This document shows positions 18,960 through 27,096 of a stretch of DNA of 64,000 nucleotides, in pieces; position 1 is the first letter of the stretch, and every line of letters starts with the position of its first letter. The DNA lies in the NCBI GenBank assembly GCA_021772975.1, contig JAJFKY010000022.1, positions 372,001-436,000 on the forward strand. The letters run 5' to 3'. The position numbers and the translations under genes were made by a program. The notes beneath the pieces were generated by a model that saw nothing but the letters and a program-made list of their open reading frames with translations, was not told the origin of the DNA and did not search any database. The stretch comes from Gammaproteobacteria bacterium (GTDB taxonomy: Bacteria; Pseudomonadota; Gammaproteobacteria; Xanthomonadales; Wenzhouxiangellaceae).

Positions 18960-19031
18960 ATAACTATACCCTACCGTTCGGAATTTGCAAAACCCACCCA
19001 TAAACAGCCAGCCCAGACACTGGCAACGCCC

Positions 19032-20837
19032 TTACGGCGGAGGGATTTCCAGAATCTGTACCCGACCGATGTTATCCAGTGCATCCATCACGCTGGAGCC
19101 CAGCAGCGAGTGGAAATCGCCGTCAAACTCTACCCCGCTGACTGCCTGGACTGGAATCGGTGGATTGGCAATAAACATCCAGCTGCCCGTTTCCGGGTCG
19201 TACGCTTCAGCACTACTAAGCACCATGGGTGGCAGAAAAGTCTGACCTCCGCTGATCACTATCCGGCCACCTACCGTGGCGGCGGCGAACCCCGAACGGG
19301 CATTGCTCAGCGCTGGTCCCGCACGGCTGCTGCGGGTAATCGGATCAAAAATAGCTACCCGGTTATTGATCGGTTGAGTAGCGGGCTCACGACCACCGCC
19401 GCCCATAATCCAGATTTCTCCCTGGAAAGCCACTACCGCGCTTGAGTTACGTTCAAAGCTATCATCAATGGCAATGTCTTCCCACACATCTTCCGCCGGG
19501 GAGTAGCGGCTGACGGACCCGTTGGCGTTGCCACCCGCGGCATAAATAAAATCACCTATCACCGCTGCTCCACCCGCTGCACGGCCAATCGGCATTGGCG
19601 CCAATACCACCCATTGATTGGTTTCCGGGTCATAGCGCCAGTTGTTGTTCATCGGCGCGCCATCAAAGAAATTGGTGAAAAAACCGCCCAGTAAATACAG
19701 ACTGCCGTCAAACGCAACCAGCGCCGCAAGATCGCGGGCCTCAGGCATATCCTGTAAGCGTGTCCAGACATTACTTGCCGGTTGATAACGCCATAATTCA
19801 TTACTGCTGAAAAACCCGGTGCTGAATCCACCGGCCACATAGATCGCATCACCCAGCCGCGCCGCCGGCATGGAGGATAATTCAGGACCGGTATTACTGG
19901 TGATTCGCCAGCTTGCGGCATTAACATTTGCCGGCGCTGGCAAGGCACAATCCAGATTCTGTAATGAAGTTAACCTGAGCGGCAACAGCTGGCCTCCGCC
20001 AAATTCAGGCAAGTCCGACTGATAGGTCAAAATCGCGGTATCACAGTCAACGAATACGATTCGGATATCTCCCCAGCGCATCCGGTTAACCTGTGCCTGA
20101 TCGAATGCATCCCCAAAATCTGTACCATCCGCTATCCGCGCACTGGTAAATATCGCCACGCCATCCTGGAGCTCACCGGTACCGATCACCCAAACCTGCT
20201 GACCGATATCATTAAAGGTAAACCACGCCATGACCAGAACCCCTGGGGCCACCTCCTGCAAAAACCAACCCTCACCGTCATGCGAGGGATCCACCCAGGT
20301 GCCGCTGATCCCGGGTTGACCGGGCGCGGGGGGTGGCAGTTGACCGGCCGGCACACCAAATGGCAGACCCACAATGCCCGACACGCGCTGAAATGGCCGT
20401 GAACCGGAACCATAGGCCGGCAGACCGGAAAAGCTCATGCTGCCGCCGCGATCATCAGCGAACTCAAACGTGATACTGCCCCAGGTTGTTCTGAGCACAT
20501 CATCGGGATCAAAATCGGGGCCGAAAACCGCACCACTGGTAATATTGGCAGCGTCCACCACGATGCGGTTGCCGTCGATACCGCCGACCCCGCCAAACCA
20601 TGCCTGTACGCCATCCGGACTGCCTGCGGGAGTAAACGTAAACCAGATGATCAAAGCAGCGTCCGGACTCAATACCTCCACCAGCCAGCCTTCACCATCA
20701 CGCCCCGGGGTCAGATAAGTCCCGCTGTGAGCGGCCTGTACATTAACCTCCTGGCCCACTGCCTGGGTTGCCGGCAGCAACATAACCAGACAGGACAATC
20801 CAATATAACGGCAACACATCATCAGTTTCATAGTCAT
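19032..20837 (-). CDS. Secreted kelch-repeat protein, paralogue 2
   Basis: 601 residues with the same architecture as the protein at 17118-18929: signal peptide, two GTxxxP...GEGW modules and six kelch blades ending in EFDGDFHSLLGSS. Long stretches are identical, for example AAHSGTYLTPGRDGEGWLVE and the VGLPFGVPAGQ linker. The start may be the ATG for residue 3, since MTMKLMM offers several. The pair is separated by about 100 bp, and each copy keeps its own upstream inverted repeat. The duplication therefore included the promoter, and the two genes are likely expressed under the same control. Confidence 0.88.
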   Translation of the reverse strand: MTMKLMMCCRYIGLSCLVMLLPATQAVGQEVNVQAAHSGTYLTPGRDGEGWLVEVLSPDAALIIWFTFTPAGSPDGVQAWFGGVGGIDGNRIVVDAANITSGAVFGPDFDPDDVLRTTWGSITFEFADDRGGSMSFSGLPAYGSGSRPFQRVSGIVGLPFGVPAGQLPPPAPGQPGISGTWVDPSHDGEGWFLQEVAPGVLVMAWFTFNDIGQQVWVIGTGELQDGVAIFTSARIADGTDFGDAFDQAQVNRMRWGDIRIVFVDCDTAILTYQSDLPEFGGGQLLPLRLTSLQNLDCALPAPANVNAASWRITSNTGPELSSMPAARLGDAIYVAGGFSTGFFSSNELWRYQPASNVWTRLQDMPEARDLAALVAFDGSLYLLGGFFTNFFDGAPMNNNWRYDPETNQWVVLAPMPIGRAAGGAAVIGDFIYAAGGNANGSVSRYSPAEDVWEDIAIDDSFERNSSAVVAFQGEIWIMGGGGREPATQPINNRVAIFDPITRSSRAGPALSNARSGFAAATVGGRIVISGGQTFLPPMVLSSAEAYDPETGSWMFIANPPIPVQAVSGVEFDGDFHSLLGSSVMDALDNIGRVQILEIPPP

Positions 20838-20849
20838 AACCCGATCATA

Positions 20850-20867
20850 GTACGATAATTTTCGTAC
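20850..20867. promoter_or_regulatory. Perfect inverted repeat GTACGA-N6-TCGTAC upstream of kelch gene 2
   Basis: A 6-bp perfect palindrome with a 6-bp AT spacer, 13 bp upstream of the kelch gene 2 start. TATTAT sits directly before it when read toward the gene and could be a -10 box. This is a plausible dimeric repressor site. Related copies are at 18942-18959 and 21178-21195. Confidence 0.55.
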
Positions 20868-21177
20868 ATAATACTTAAATCCCGGGAAAATGCAAAATAC
20901 AGCTGTTTTAGGTACTCTCCATCAGGCTTGGAGAAGCAGCGCGGACAGCCAGACTCGTCATCCATATCAGACTCAACAGGCGCTTGCCGATCATCGTTCA
21001 GGCTGAAAATTTATATTGAGCCATTCCACGGCTGCGTTGCATGGATGGGTACCCATGGTCAAATACCTATGCCCCCTATTCGTTCTGTCCGCGCTATCGA
21101 CGCCTGTTGATTCCGCATCAAAGCCATGCCGGACAGCCAGCACGGTTGATCTGCCTCGCAAATATGACTCAGCATTT

Positions 21178-21195
21178 GTACGATGAATTTCGTAA
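21178..21195. promoter_or_regulatory. Third copy of the GTACGA-N6-TCGTAN element
   Basis: GTACGA-TGAATT-TCGTAA followed by AATAATA. It lies in the 412-bp gap 20838-21249, with no recognisable start codon or gene directly behind it on the minus strand. It may be a leftover promoter of a lost third kelch copy, or a second regulator site for kelch gene 2. I see nothing else in this gap. Confidence 0.4.
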
Positions 21196-21249
21196 AATAA
21201 TATACTACCCTGCGCAAGCCATGCAATACGCCAGGCTTAACGCTTTAAA

Positions 21250-22032
21250 TCAGGGCGTTGCGAATAACCGATTCAAGTAGGCCGCCATCCGCACCCCGGC
21301 CTGAGACAGCCTCTGACGCATGGTCTGGCGGTGAATGAAAATATAGTTCCAGTTAAGATCACGCTGCTGCGGATAAATGCTATCGCGGATTTGAGCACTT
21401 TCGGCAATCCAGACCAATGGATCAGGCTGGTTCCATTCACTGGCCAGTTCCGGGGTGATTTTGGCAGCCAGCCAATCGGTCATTTCAGTGTAGGACAACT
21501 GCTCATCCTCAATCAGCTTGCCATCCCAGACTGCATGCAGGTTGGTGACCTCACCAAAAAAAGTCACCAGAAATTCATTACCACCCCGGTCCGTACCGTT
21601 ACCGACATGCAGGGGCTGGTGGAGGTCACCAATGATATGTACGGTAAAACGCAGCGCCAGTTGTTTGTCCGTCAGACTGGCCGCCGGATCAGTCAGCGTG
21701 TGGGCAAATTGTTTTAGCGCGGTCACCGCATCACCTTCCGGCGGAGCACCGACATCGGCATAATTCCGCCCGGTGGGAACCGTCACATAATGATAAGGCC
21801 CGGCCTGCCGGCGCCAGAAATCTTCCTCGCTGGCACGCATAAAATCCGCCCAGGTGGATGCTTCGGCCAGACTCTCCACGCCCAGAATCTCCTGTATCGC
21901 CTGACGGGCATCGTCATTAAGATACTGCGCCGCGATGGCGCCGCTCACGCGGTGACCGGTTTTGCTCCAGGCATACGCATCAGACCAACACAACCAGCAA
22001 CCAACAAGACAGCACAACAATGCACGCAGCAT
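21250..22032 (-). CDS. S1/P1-type secreted nuclease
   Basis: 260 residues. The signal peptide ends at SDAYA, giving a mature N-terminal Trp followed by SKTGHRV. This is the S1/P1 arrangement in which Trp1 and His6 bind zinc. The other zinc ligands are visible in FAHTLTD, HIIGDLHQPLHVGN and HAVWDGKL. These trinuclear-zinc enzymes cleave single-stranded DNA and RNA and remove 3'-phosphates. The length matches the family. It should act in the periplasm or outside the cell, perhaps in nucleic-acid scavenging. Confidence 0.93.
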   Translation of the reverse strand: MLRALLCCLVGCWLCWSDAYAWSKTGHRVSGAIAAQYLNDDARQAIQEILGVESLAEASTWADFMRASEEDFWRRQAGPYHYVTVPTGRNYADVGAPPEGDAVTALKQFAHTLTDPAASLTDKQLALRFTVHIIGDLHQPLHVGNGTDRGGNEFLVTFFGEVTNLHAVWDGKLIEDEQLSYTEMTDWLAAKITPELASEWNQPDPLVWIAESAQIRDSIYPQQRDLNWNYIFIHRQTMRQRLSQAGVRMAAYLNRLFATP

Positions 22033-22134
22033 AATAACCTCAATCTAAAACAACCAGTTTCAACCCTTCATCCTACCACCGGATTATGACGGATAGGCAT
22101 TCACGCAGAGCCATCACTTGTCTATCCAGGTCAG

Positions 22135-22632
22135 CTAGCTGGCCAGCATGCGTTCACGCCGCTCCAGACTCTCCGCTGGCCAATACCGCTTGCGGTCATA
22201 ATATCCAGAAACAGCAGGCGTATCGGCCGGCAGCACCACCCACCGTTGTTTGGACGCGGTAAAGATATGCATATCCGGCGGCACCTGGTCCGGATCATCC
22301 AGCGTCCCCACCCGCACAAAATGCACCTTATCTCCCGCCCCGGCATAGTTACTCCACACCGCAATCCGGCACACAGGAAAACGTGAAAATTTCTGACCCT
22401 TACCACTGTTGGACGGCGTAGCCACCACCTCCGGCTGCCCCTGCAACAATTCCACCCGATCCGCCTCAATCATCGCATTCAACGCAAACGCCGAACCACT
22501 CTCGCGCTGACACCAGCGGCAATGGCAGCAGTGGGTGAACAGCGGTTTAGCAAGCAGTCGGTACCGGACCTGGCCACAGGTACAGCCGCCTTCGAGGGTT
22601 TGAGGGTTGTTCATAGCAGGCTTCTCAAGCAT
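22135..22632 (-). CDS. GFA-family zinc-binding protein, second copy
   Basis: 165 residues, or 159 if translation begins at the ATG 18 nt downstream, which has GAGAAG just before it. The zinc-ligand pattern is GGCTCGQVRYR and HCCHCRWCQRESG, followed by a diverged third site (FPVCRIAVWSN). The CxxC that normally closes the zinc site is not intact, so metal binding may be altered. It is only loosely similar to the GFA protein at 5963-6388. The function is unknown. Confidence 0.8.
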   Translation of the reverse strand: MLEKPAMNNPQTLEGGCTCGQVRYRLLAKPLFTHCCHCRWCQRESGSAFALNAMIEADRVELLQGQPEVVATPSNSGKGQKFSRFPVCRIAVWSNYAGAGDKVHFVRVGTLDDPDQVPPDMHIFTASKQRWVVLPADTPAVSGYYDRKRYWPAESLERRERMLAS

Positions 22633-23090
22633 TGGATAATCAATGATAGAGGATTGTGAACCGTTGGTATTGGTTTGCGATCACTGCTTATCTGGTGACC
22701 TGATCGCATGACATTCAACTGAACACTGGCACAAATACTTGAAATTGTTGTAGACTGTAAGTTAGTTAACATCATATTTAAATTGTTGACGAGAGGGTTT
22801 TTAAGATAGTGCCTTAATACATTCAATAAGGCTAGTATTTTGGTTGCTGCAAATAAGAATCATTTTCTATAATATATCGCCAAACACAACTAACATGATT
22901 ATCAACATTTGTGATTAAAACTGATGCTATATAAATAAACCTCAATCATTAGATTCAAAAACCAGGAATGAAATTATCAGAAAACAGCTAGAACTCAATG
23001 ATAAAGGTCTTTTTCTGTATATTTCTAACTAGACCGTTTAGAGCCTTTAAATATATCGCTATCTATCAAATAGAATATAGGGAGAAAAAA
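22633..23090. other. AT-rich intergenic region, no gene recognised
   Basis: 458 bp with visibly lower GC than the flanking genes to the left. It marks the left edge of the AT-rich accessory patch. No RNA gene, attC site or convincing reading frame was found. Confidence 0.5.
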
Positions 23091-23588
23091 ATGAAGACAA
23101 GACTGTTAATTTTTATTGTTATGTTTATGCACGGCTTTGCCGCAGCCGCACTTGAACCGGTCACGAAAATAATAGCCCAACCGACGTCCCCTCTGACCGT
23201 TATGTCATACACGGCTAAATATCAGGAAGGCGGGCGCTATACGACCGAAGGTATACGTCACAATGTCCAGTACGAAAACACCAGCGACTCACAGATCGTA
23301 GCCAGTCAAATTGGCTTGTTGAGTTTCGATGTATGGAATGAATTTTTAGATCGAACTGGAGGAGTTTCAATCAAGGACATCGGCCCTGGAGGAATGGAAT
23401 CTGGCGCATGGGTGGCACGTGCATATGCGGATTTCACATTTCTTACCGGTTTCGCGTATGTAGGCAAAGTCCGGTATGCGGATGGTCGTATCTGGGAAGC
23501 AGACCTTGACGCTATTGCCAACGAAGTTAGGAAGATCGAGCAAGGGTTTGACGTTGAAAAGTTAAAAGGAAAGGAAGATGATAAATAA
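23091..23588 (+). CDS. Secreted hypothetical protein
   Basis: 165 residues from the ATG at 23091, which follows an AGGGAG ribosome site; an upstream in-frame ATG at 22998 lacks one. The signal peptide is MKTRLLIFIVMFMHGFAAAA. The mature part contains a beta-rich segment (VQYENTSDSQIVASQIGLLSFDVWNEF) and ends in charged residues. No family is recognised. A copy of the dispersed TGGACACCCA-type repeat starts a few bases after its stop. Confidence 0.6.
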   Translation: MKTRLLIFIVMFMHGFAAAALEPVTKIIAQPTSPLTVMSYTAKYQEGGRYTTEGIRHNVQYENTSDSQIVASQIGLLSFDVWNEFLDRTGGVSIKDIGPGGMESGAWVARAYADFTFLTGFAYVGKVRYADGRIWEADLDAIANEVRKIEQGFDVEKLKGKEDDK

Positions 23589-23591
23589 ATT

Positions 23592-23631
23592 GGAGCACAT
23601 AAACATCCACCTCTTTCCAGCTCTATAACCC
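23592..23631 (+). repeat. Dispersed TGGACACCCA-type repeat, copy D (diverged)
   Basis: It aligns along nearly its whole length with copy C at 27062-27096: GGAGCAyAT, then rACAyCCAyCTCTTTC, then a CTCTA block. It lies immediately after the stop of the hypothetical gene at 23588. It reads in the same direction as all other copies. Confidence 0.6.
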
Positions 23632-23835
23632 ATGAGCCGAATAGATACCCCACCTAGATACTACCTTTAACCCCTAAATATAGCGTGGTGTTTCAGTCGC
23701 ATGCAATGGGTGTTCAAGAGCTCTTCTCCAAAAACAGGGACTTAAAGTATAAAGTGCTACCAAAATCCCAAATTTCGATATTAGTAGCGGTTGCCCTTTA
23801 TATTTCTAGTTAACCGCAAAAAGCCAAGAAGCTCC

Positions 23836-24192
23836 ATGACAACGATCGTTGCGTACTTAATCACCTTATCCGCGGTAGCCATCACGGCAACAGCGCTAGT
23901 CCAAGCAGTCGTCGGTGGTCTCGCTGGCCGACTAATAGGGCCTCTTCTAGGAGCCCTGATAGGTGGCCTTTTCGTCTGGTTCGCGGTCGACTTCCTGTGG
24001 CTGTCGTTAGAGGGCAACCATGTTCCGATAGCGGCATTAGCTGGAGCAATATCGGTGTTGTTCGCTCATAGTGTAGTCTCAAAAGACTCTCTCACTGAGC
24101 AATCCAATTGGATGATGGCTGGCGAGGCTTGGGCAATCGTTCTTCTCGGCATTTATCTAGCTTTCACCTCAGAGGTAATTAGATGGTACTGA
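23836..24192 (+). CDS. Small four-helix membrane protein in an integron-cassette position
   Basis: 118 residues from the ATG at 23836; a TTG at 23791 would add 15 residues. About four hydrophobic helices cover most of the protein, including a glycine-rich one (AVVGGLAGRLIGPLLGALIGG) that could pack tightly in the membrane. No family is recognised. Its TGA stop ends 1 nt before the R'' box of the attC site, the usual geometry of an integron gene cassette (gene then attC). Function is unknown. Confidence 0.6.
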   Translation: MTTIVAYLITLSAVAITATALVQAVVGGLAGRLIGPLLGALIGGLFVWFAVDFLWLSLEGNHVPIAALAGAISVLFAHSVVSKDSLTEQSNWMMAGEAWAIVLLGIYLAFTSEVIRWY

Positions 24193-24193
24193 C

Positions 24194-24274
24194 AGCTAAC
24201 AAATCGTTGGAGAAAGACGCTTGATTCGCACGTTGCGAGTGCTCCATAACCACCGCTCAACTCGCGCGTTATAT
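24194..24274 (+). other. attC: Integron attC recombination site
   Basis: The elements are in order. The R'' box AGCTAAC is at 24194-24200 and the L'' box CGTTGGAG at 24205-24212. A central hairpin TCGCA-CGT-TGCGA lies at 24226-24238. The L' box CTCAAC is at 24256-24261 and the R' box GTTATAT at 24268-24274. L'' read backwards is CTCCAAC against L' CTCAAC, so one extrahelical base is left, as IntI requires for strand choice. Box spacings match classical attC sites such as that of aadA1. The total is 81 bp. No intI gene is in the window, so the site belongs to a stranded cassette. Confidence 0.8.
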
Positions 24275-24292
24275 TCCTAAGCGAGTACTGCC

Positions 24293-26221
24293 ATGCGTCT
24301 AGCCAAACTTCGGATCAAAAACTTCCGGTGCTTCAAAGAACAGGAGGTTACGTTCGACGCCTATTCGTGCCTCGTTGGAGCTAATGGATCCGGGAAGTCG
24401 ACAATCTTGATGGCGCTTAACGTGTTCTTTCGTAATACTAGTGCGCCATCCAACGTCATTAACCTTCAAGATGAAGATTTCTACTTAAAAGACACGACCA
24501 AACCTATCGAAATCACCTGTGTATTTAATGATCTCAGCGATGAAGCAAAGAGTGATCTGAAGGCCTACGTGAGGCAGAACGAACTCTCTATAACTGCACA
24601 GGGAACCTGGGACGCTTCAACCTCTAGAGCAGAAGTAAAACAAGTGGGTGTCCGGAAGGTCATGCTCGACTTCGCACCCTATTTCGAGGCCGTGGATAAC
24701 AAAGCGAAGGCTGCCGAACTAAAAGAGATATTCAACACGCTTAGGACAAAGTACCCAGAATTGCAGACGGCTACGACCATGGTTGCGATGCAGGACGCGC
24801 TGAGAGAGTTTGAAGAAGCGAATCCATCCCTTTGTGAGGAAATCCAGAGCGGCAGCCAATTCTATGGTTGGAGCAAAGGCGCTAACCTGCTTGGCAAATA
24901 CATCCAGTGGGTATATTTACCGGCTGTTAAAGACCCAACCGACGAACAGGACGAACAGAAAAACACTGCGCTCGGCACTTTACTGCAGCGATCCATACGG
25001 TCCGAAGTAGATTTCTCAGAACCACTTGAGAAATTGAGGCTTGTCGCTACAGAGCAGTACCGTCAGCTCATAGATGAAAAGAACTCAGTATTGGGTGAGA
25101 TTGCAAAGAAAATCCAAGCGCAGCTACAAAGCTGGGCGCATCCCGGCGCCCGTGTTGAGCTCAATTGGCATTTTGATGACCAAAAATCTGTATCAGTAGC
25201 CGATCCGTTTGCTAGGGTCAAGGTCGGTGAAGGAGAATTTCTCGGGGAGATCGTCCGCGCGGGGCACGGACTCCAAAGGTCATTTTTGGTTTCTATGTTG
25301 CAAGTATTGGCGGATTTAGAAGAAGCTGAAAGGCCCACGTTGCTGTTAGGATTTGAAGAGCCGGAGTTATATCAGCATCCACCCCAAGCGAAACATCTGG
25401 CGTCACTACTGGAATCTCTGTCTCTGGTAGATACTCAGGTTGTCGCTACAACTCACAGCCCGTACTTCGTTAGCAGTAAGGGCTATGAAAATATCCGGCT
25501 TGTGATTGCTAATACCACAACATGCCAAAGTAGTGTCCATCAGTTCACATACGCACAGCTATGCGCTGATCTGGCTGAAGCTCTTGGAGATGCCCCGCAA
25601 CAACCGAGCGAGCTGATGGCTTCGGTGCAGCAAATAATGCAACCGTCGCAAACCGAGCTGTTCTTTTGCAAGGTGCCTGTCTTAGTTGAAGGCCTGGAAG
25701 ATATAGCTTTTCTAAGTACCTTTATGCATACGACAGGCCTTTGGGGAGAGTTTCGGCGGTTGGGCTGCCATTTCATCCCGTGCATTGGCAAAACCAACAT
25801 AAGCCGACCACTTGCTATTGCCAACGGGCTTGGACTGAAACCCTTCGTTGTGTTTGACGGCGATTGTGACAAAGCATCGGACAACGCCGATGATCAGCAG
25901 GAAAGGGACAATGGTTGTCTTTTGAAGTTATTAGGCTCTAAAGAGCCCCCTATCCAGGGAGGAAATCTGATTTCAACCAATTTTGTCATGTGGCGAACAA
26001 GGATATTGGATGAAGTCAGAAATGAAGTTGGTGAGCTGGAATGGGATCAGAAGGAGCAAGAAGCTAGGGATAAATACAAACTTCAATCTGGCGTAAAACG
26101 GAAAAATCCCGTTCTGGTATCAGCTACAACTGAGCTCCTTCTGCAGGCAGGTGCAGATATGTCACTGCTCAAACAAACGGTGAATTCTTTGCTAGAGTTC
26201 GCAGAGTCAATAAGCGTATAA
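24293..26221 (+). CDS. OLD-family ATP-dependent nuclease (ATPase plus TOPRIM)
   Basis: 642 residues. The N-terminal ABC/SMC-like ATPase has Walker A (GANGSGKST, 29-37), a signature-like GHGLQRSF, Walker B in LLLGFEEPELYQHPP (near 353) and the switch THSPYF. The C-terminal TOPRIM domain has VLVEGLEDIAFL (near 462) and the DxD in VFDGDCD (near 520). This is the OLD/GajA type, a nickase or double-strand nuclease used in phage exclusion. No UvrD-like GajB gene follows, so it fits a stand-alone class 1 OLD rather than Gabija. Its ATG is 19 nt after the attC R' box, as expected for a cassette-borne gene. Confidence 0.9.
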   Translation: MRLAKLRIKNFRCFKEQEVTFDAYSCLVGANGSGKSTILMALNVFFRNTSAPSNVINLQDEDFYLKDTTKPIEITCVFNDLSDEAKSDLKAYVRQNELSITAQGTWDASTSRAEVKQVGVRKVMLDFAPYFEAVDNKAKAAELKEIFNTLRTKYPELQTATTMVAMQDALREFEEANPSLCEEIQSGSQFYGWSKGANLLGKYIQWVYLPAVKDPTDEQDEQKNTALGTLLQRSIRSEVDFSEPLEKLRLVATEQYRQLIDEKNSVLGEIAKKIQAQLQSWAHPGARVELNWHFDDQKSVSVADPFARVKVGEGEFLGEIVRAGHGLQRSFLVSMLQVLADLEEAERPTLLLGFEEPELYQHPPQAKHLASLLESLSLVDTQVVATTHSPYFVSSKGYENIRLVIANTTTCQSSVHQFTYAQLCADLAEALGDAPQQPSELMASVQQIMQPSQTELFFCKVPVLVEGLEDIAFLSTFMHTTGLWGEFRRLGCHFIPCIGKTNISRPLAIANGLGLKPFVVFDGDCDKASDNADDQQERDNGCLLKLLGSKEPPIQGGNLISTNFVMWRTRILDEVRNEVGELEWDQKEQEARDKYKLQSGVKRKNPVLVSATTELLLQAGADMSLLKQTVNSLLEFAESISV

Positions 26222-26256
26222 GCGTATGGACACCCACTTCCTTCATGCTCTATCAG
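26221..26256 (+). repeat. Dispersed TGGACACCCA-type repeat, copy A
   Basis: AGCGTATGGACACCCACTTC followed by CTTCATGCTCTATC. It begins at the last base of the OLD gene stop codon. It is similar to copy C in both the TATGGACACCCA core and the CTCTA block. Confidence 0.65.
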
Positions 26257-26372
26257 CACCCTAAAACATCGTGTAATTATCCCGGCATAAGAAAAGGGCG
26301 ATCATGATTCTGATGCCTATTGACAAATCAACTCATGTGGGGCGAAAAGAAGGCAAAAACTAACCTTCGAAA

Positions 26373-26402
26373 GATGCTTTTGGACACCCACATCTTTCAT
26401 CA
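26373..26402 (+). repeat. Dispersed TGGACACCCA-type repeat, copy B
   Basis: The core TTGGACACCCACATCTTTCA is shared with copies A and C, but the CTCTA block is lost. It lies between the OLD gene and the higBA promoter, 155 bp after copy A in the same orientation. Confidence 0.6.
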
Positions 26403-26419
26403 CCCACCATATACAACGC

Positions 26420-26448
26420 TTGTTGCGTGATGCGCAACATGCTATGCT
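26420..26448 (+). promoter_or_regulatory. higBA promoter with operator palindrome
   Basis: A -35-like TTGTTG (26420-26425) and a -10-like TATGCT (26443-26448) are 17 bp apart. Between them lies the inverted repeat TGTTGCG-N5-CGCAACA (26421-26439), a likely HigA operator. The -10 is only 6 bp from the GTG start, so the transcript may be leaderless or nearly so. Confidence 0.6.
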
Positions 26449-26454
26449 TGCATC

Positions 26455-26733
26455 GTGATTAAGTCATTTCGCCATAAAGGGCTGAAGAAGTACTTCGAAT
26501 CTGGCTCAAGGTCTGGAATTCAACCCCAACATGCGAAACGATTGAGAATGCAGCTAGTGGCTCTGGATACCGCATTAGTGATTGAGGATATGGATATCCC
26601 TGGCTTTAAACTGCATTCACTTAAGGGCTCAGATAAAGACCGCTGGTCAGTCTGGGTGAACGGTAATTGGCGCATCACATTTGAGTTTCATGAAGGCCAT
26701 GCTTTTGTGCTTGATTATGAGGACTATCACTGA
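26455..26733 (+). CDS. higB: HigB-like RelE-superfamily mRNA interferase toxin
   Basis: 92 residues from a GTG start. The sequence is typical of HigB: MIKSFRHKGLKKYFESG, KLHSLKGSDKDRWSVWVNGN, WRITFEF and the C-terminal DYEDYH. The basic residues and terminal Asp-Tyr-His of ribosome-dependent RelE-fold nucleases are present. The toxin precedes the antitoxin, the usual order of higBA, and its stop shares one base with the higA start. The operon sits between copies B and C of the dispersed repeat, which suggests it travels as a unit. Confidence 0.92.
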   Translation: MIKSFRHKGLKKYFESGSRSGIQPQHAKRLRMQLVALDTALVIEDMDIPGFKLHSLKGSDKDRWSVWVNGNWRITFEFHEGHAFVLDYEDYH

Positions 26734-27026
26734 TGGCTATGCACAACCCACCTCACCCCGGTGAGTTTATCCGGGAAGTTTATTTAGAGCCGTTTGCAAT
26801 CACGGGCAGGCAGCTTTCTGCAAAGCTTGGCGTATCACCCTCTACTCTGAACCGGGTATTGAATAGCAGTAGTGGCATCAGCTCTGAAATGGCATTACGC
26901 CTATCAAAAGCCCTGGGACGCAGCCCTGAGAGCTGGCTGACCATGCAGGACAATTACGACCTTTGGCTGGCCCGGCAGTCTGTCAATTTAGATGCCGTGC
27001 AAAAAGTTGAGTTTCGGGCTGCCTAA
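26733..27026 (+). CDS. higA: HigA-like XRE antitoxin
   Basis: 97 residues. MHNPPHPGEFIREVYLEP is the classic HigA opening. An XRE helix-turn-helix follows (ITGRQLSAKLGVSPSTLNRVLNSSSGISSEMALRLSKAL), with the tail typical of HigA (SPESWLTMQDNYDLWLARQ). It overlaps the toxin stop by one base, so translation is coupled. It should neutralise HigB and repress the promoter by binding the palindrome at 26421-26439. A perfect palindrome spans its stop codon. Confidence 0.93.
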   Translation: MAMHNPPHPGEFIREVYLEPFAITGRQLSAKLGVSPSTLNRVLNSSSGISSEMALRLSKALGRSPESWLTMQDNYDLWLARQSVNLDAVQKVEFRAA

Positions 27027-27040
27027 AAGCGCTTTTAGGC
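27021..27040 (+). terminator. Perfect 20-bp palindrome at the end of higA
   Basis: GCCTAAAAGC/GCTTTTAGGC is a perfect inverted repeat that contains the higA stop codon. It lacks a U-run, so it may act as a weak terminator or protect the 3' end of the transcript. Confidence 0.5.
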
Positions 27041-27061
27041 GCCCACCACTCAATCCACAGG

Positions 27062-27096
27062 GAGCATATGGACACCCATCTCTTTCAGACTCTAAC
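27062..27096 (+). repeat. Dispersed TGGACACCCA-type repeat, copy C
   Basis: GAGCATATGGACACCCATCT followed by CTTTCAGACTCTAAC, 35 bp after the higA stop. It is the best match to diverged copy D at 23592-23631, with which it also shares the GGAGCA lead-in. Confidence 0.65.

Noticed and set aside
24293-26221. Gabija system
   Set aside because: The OLD-like gene resembles GajA, but no UvrD-like helicase gene (GajB) follows.
26455-27026. OLD plus higBA read as one defence operon
   Set aside because: A repeat copy, 233 bp and a separate promoter with operator stand between OLD and higBA, so they are separate units.
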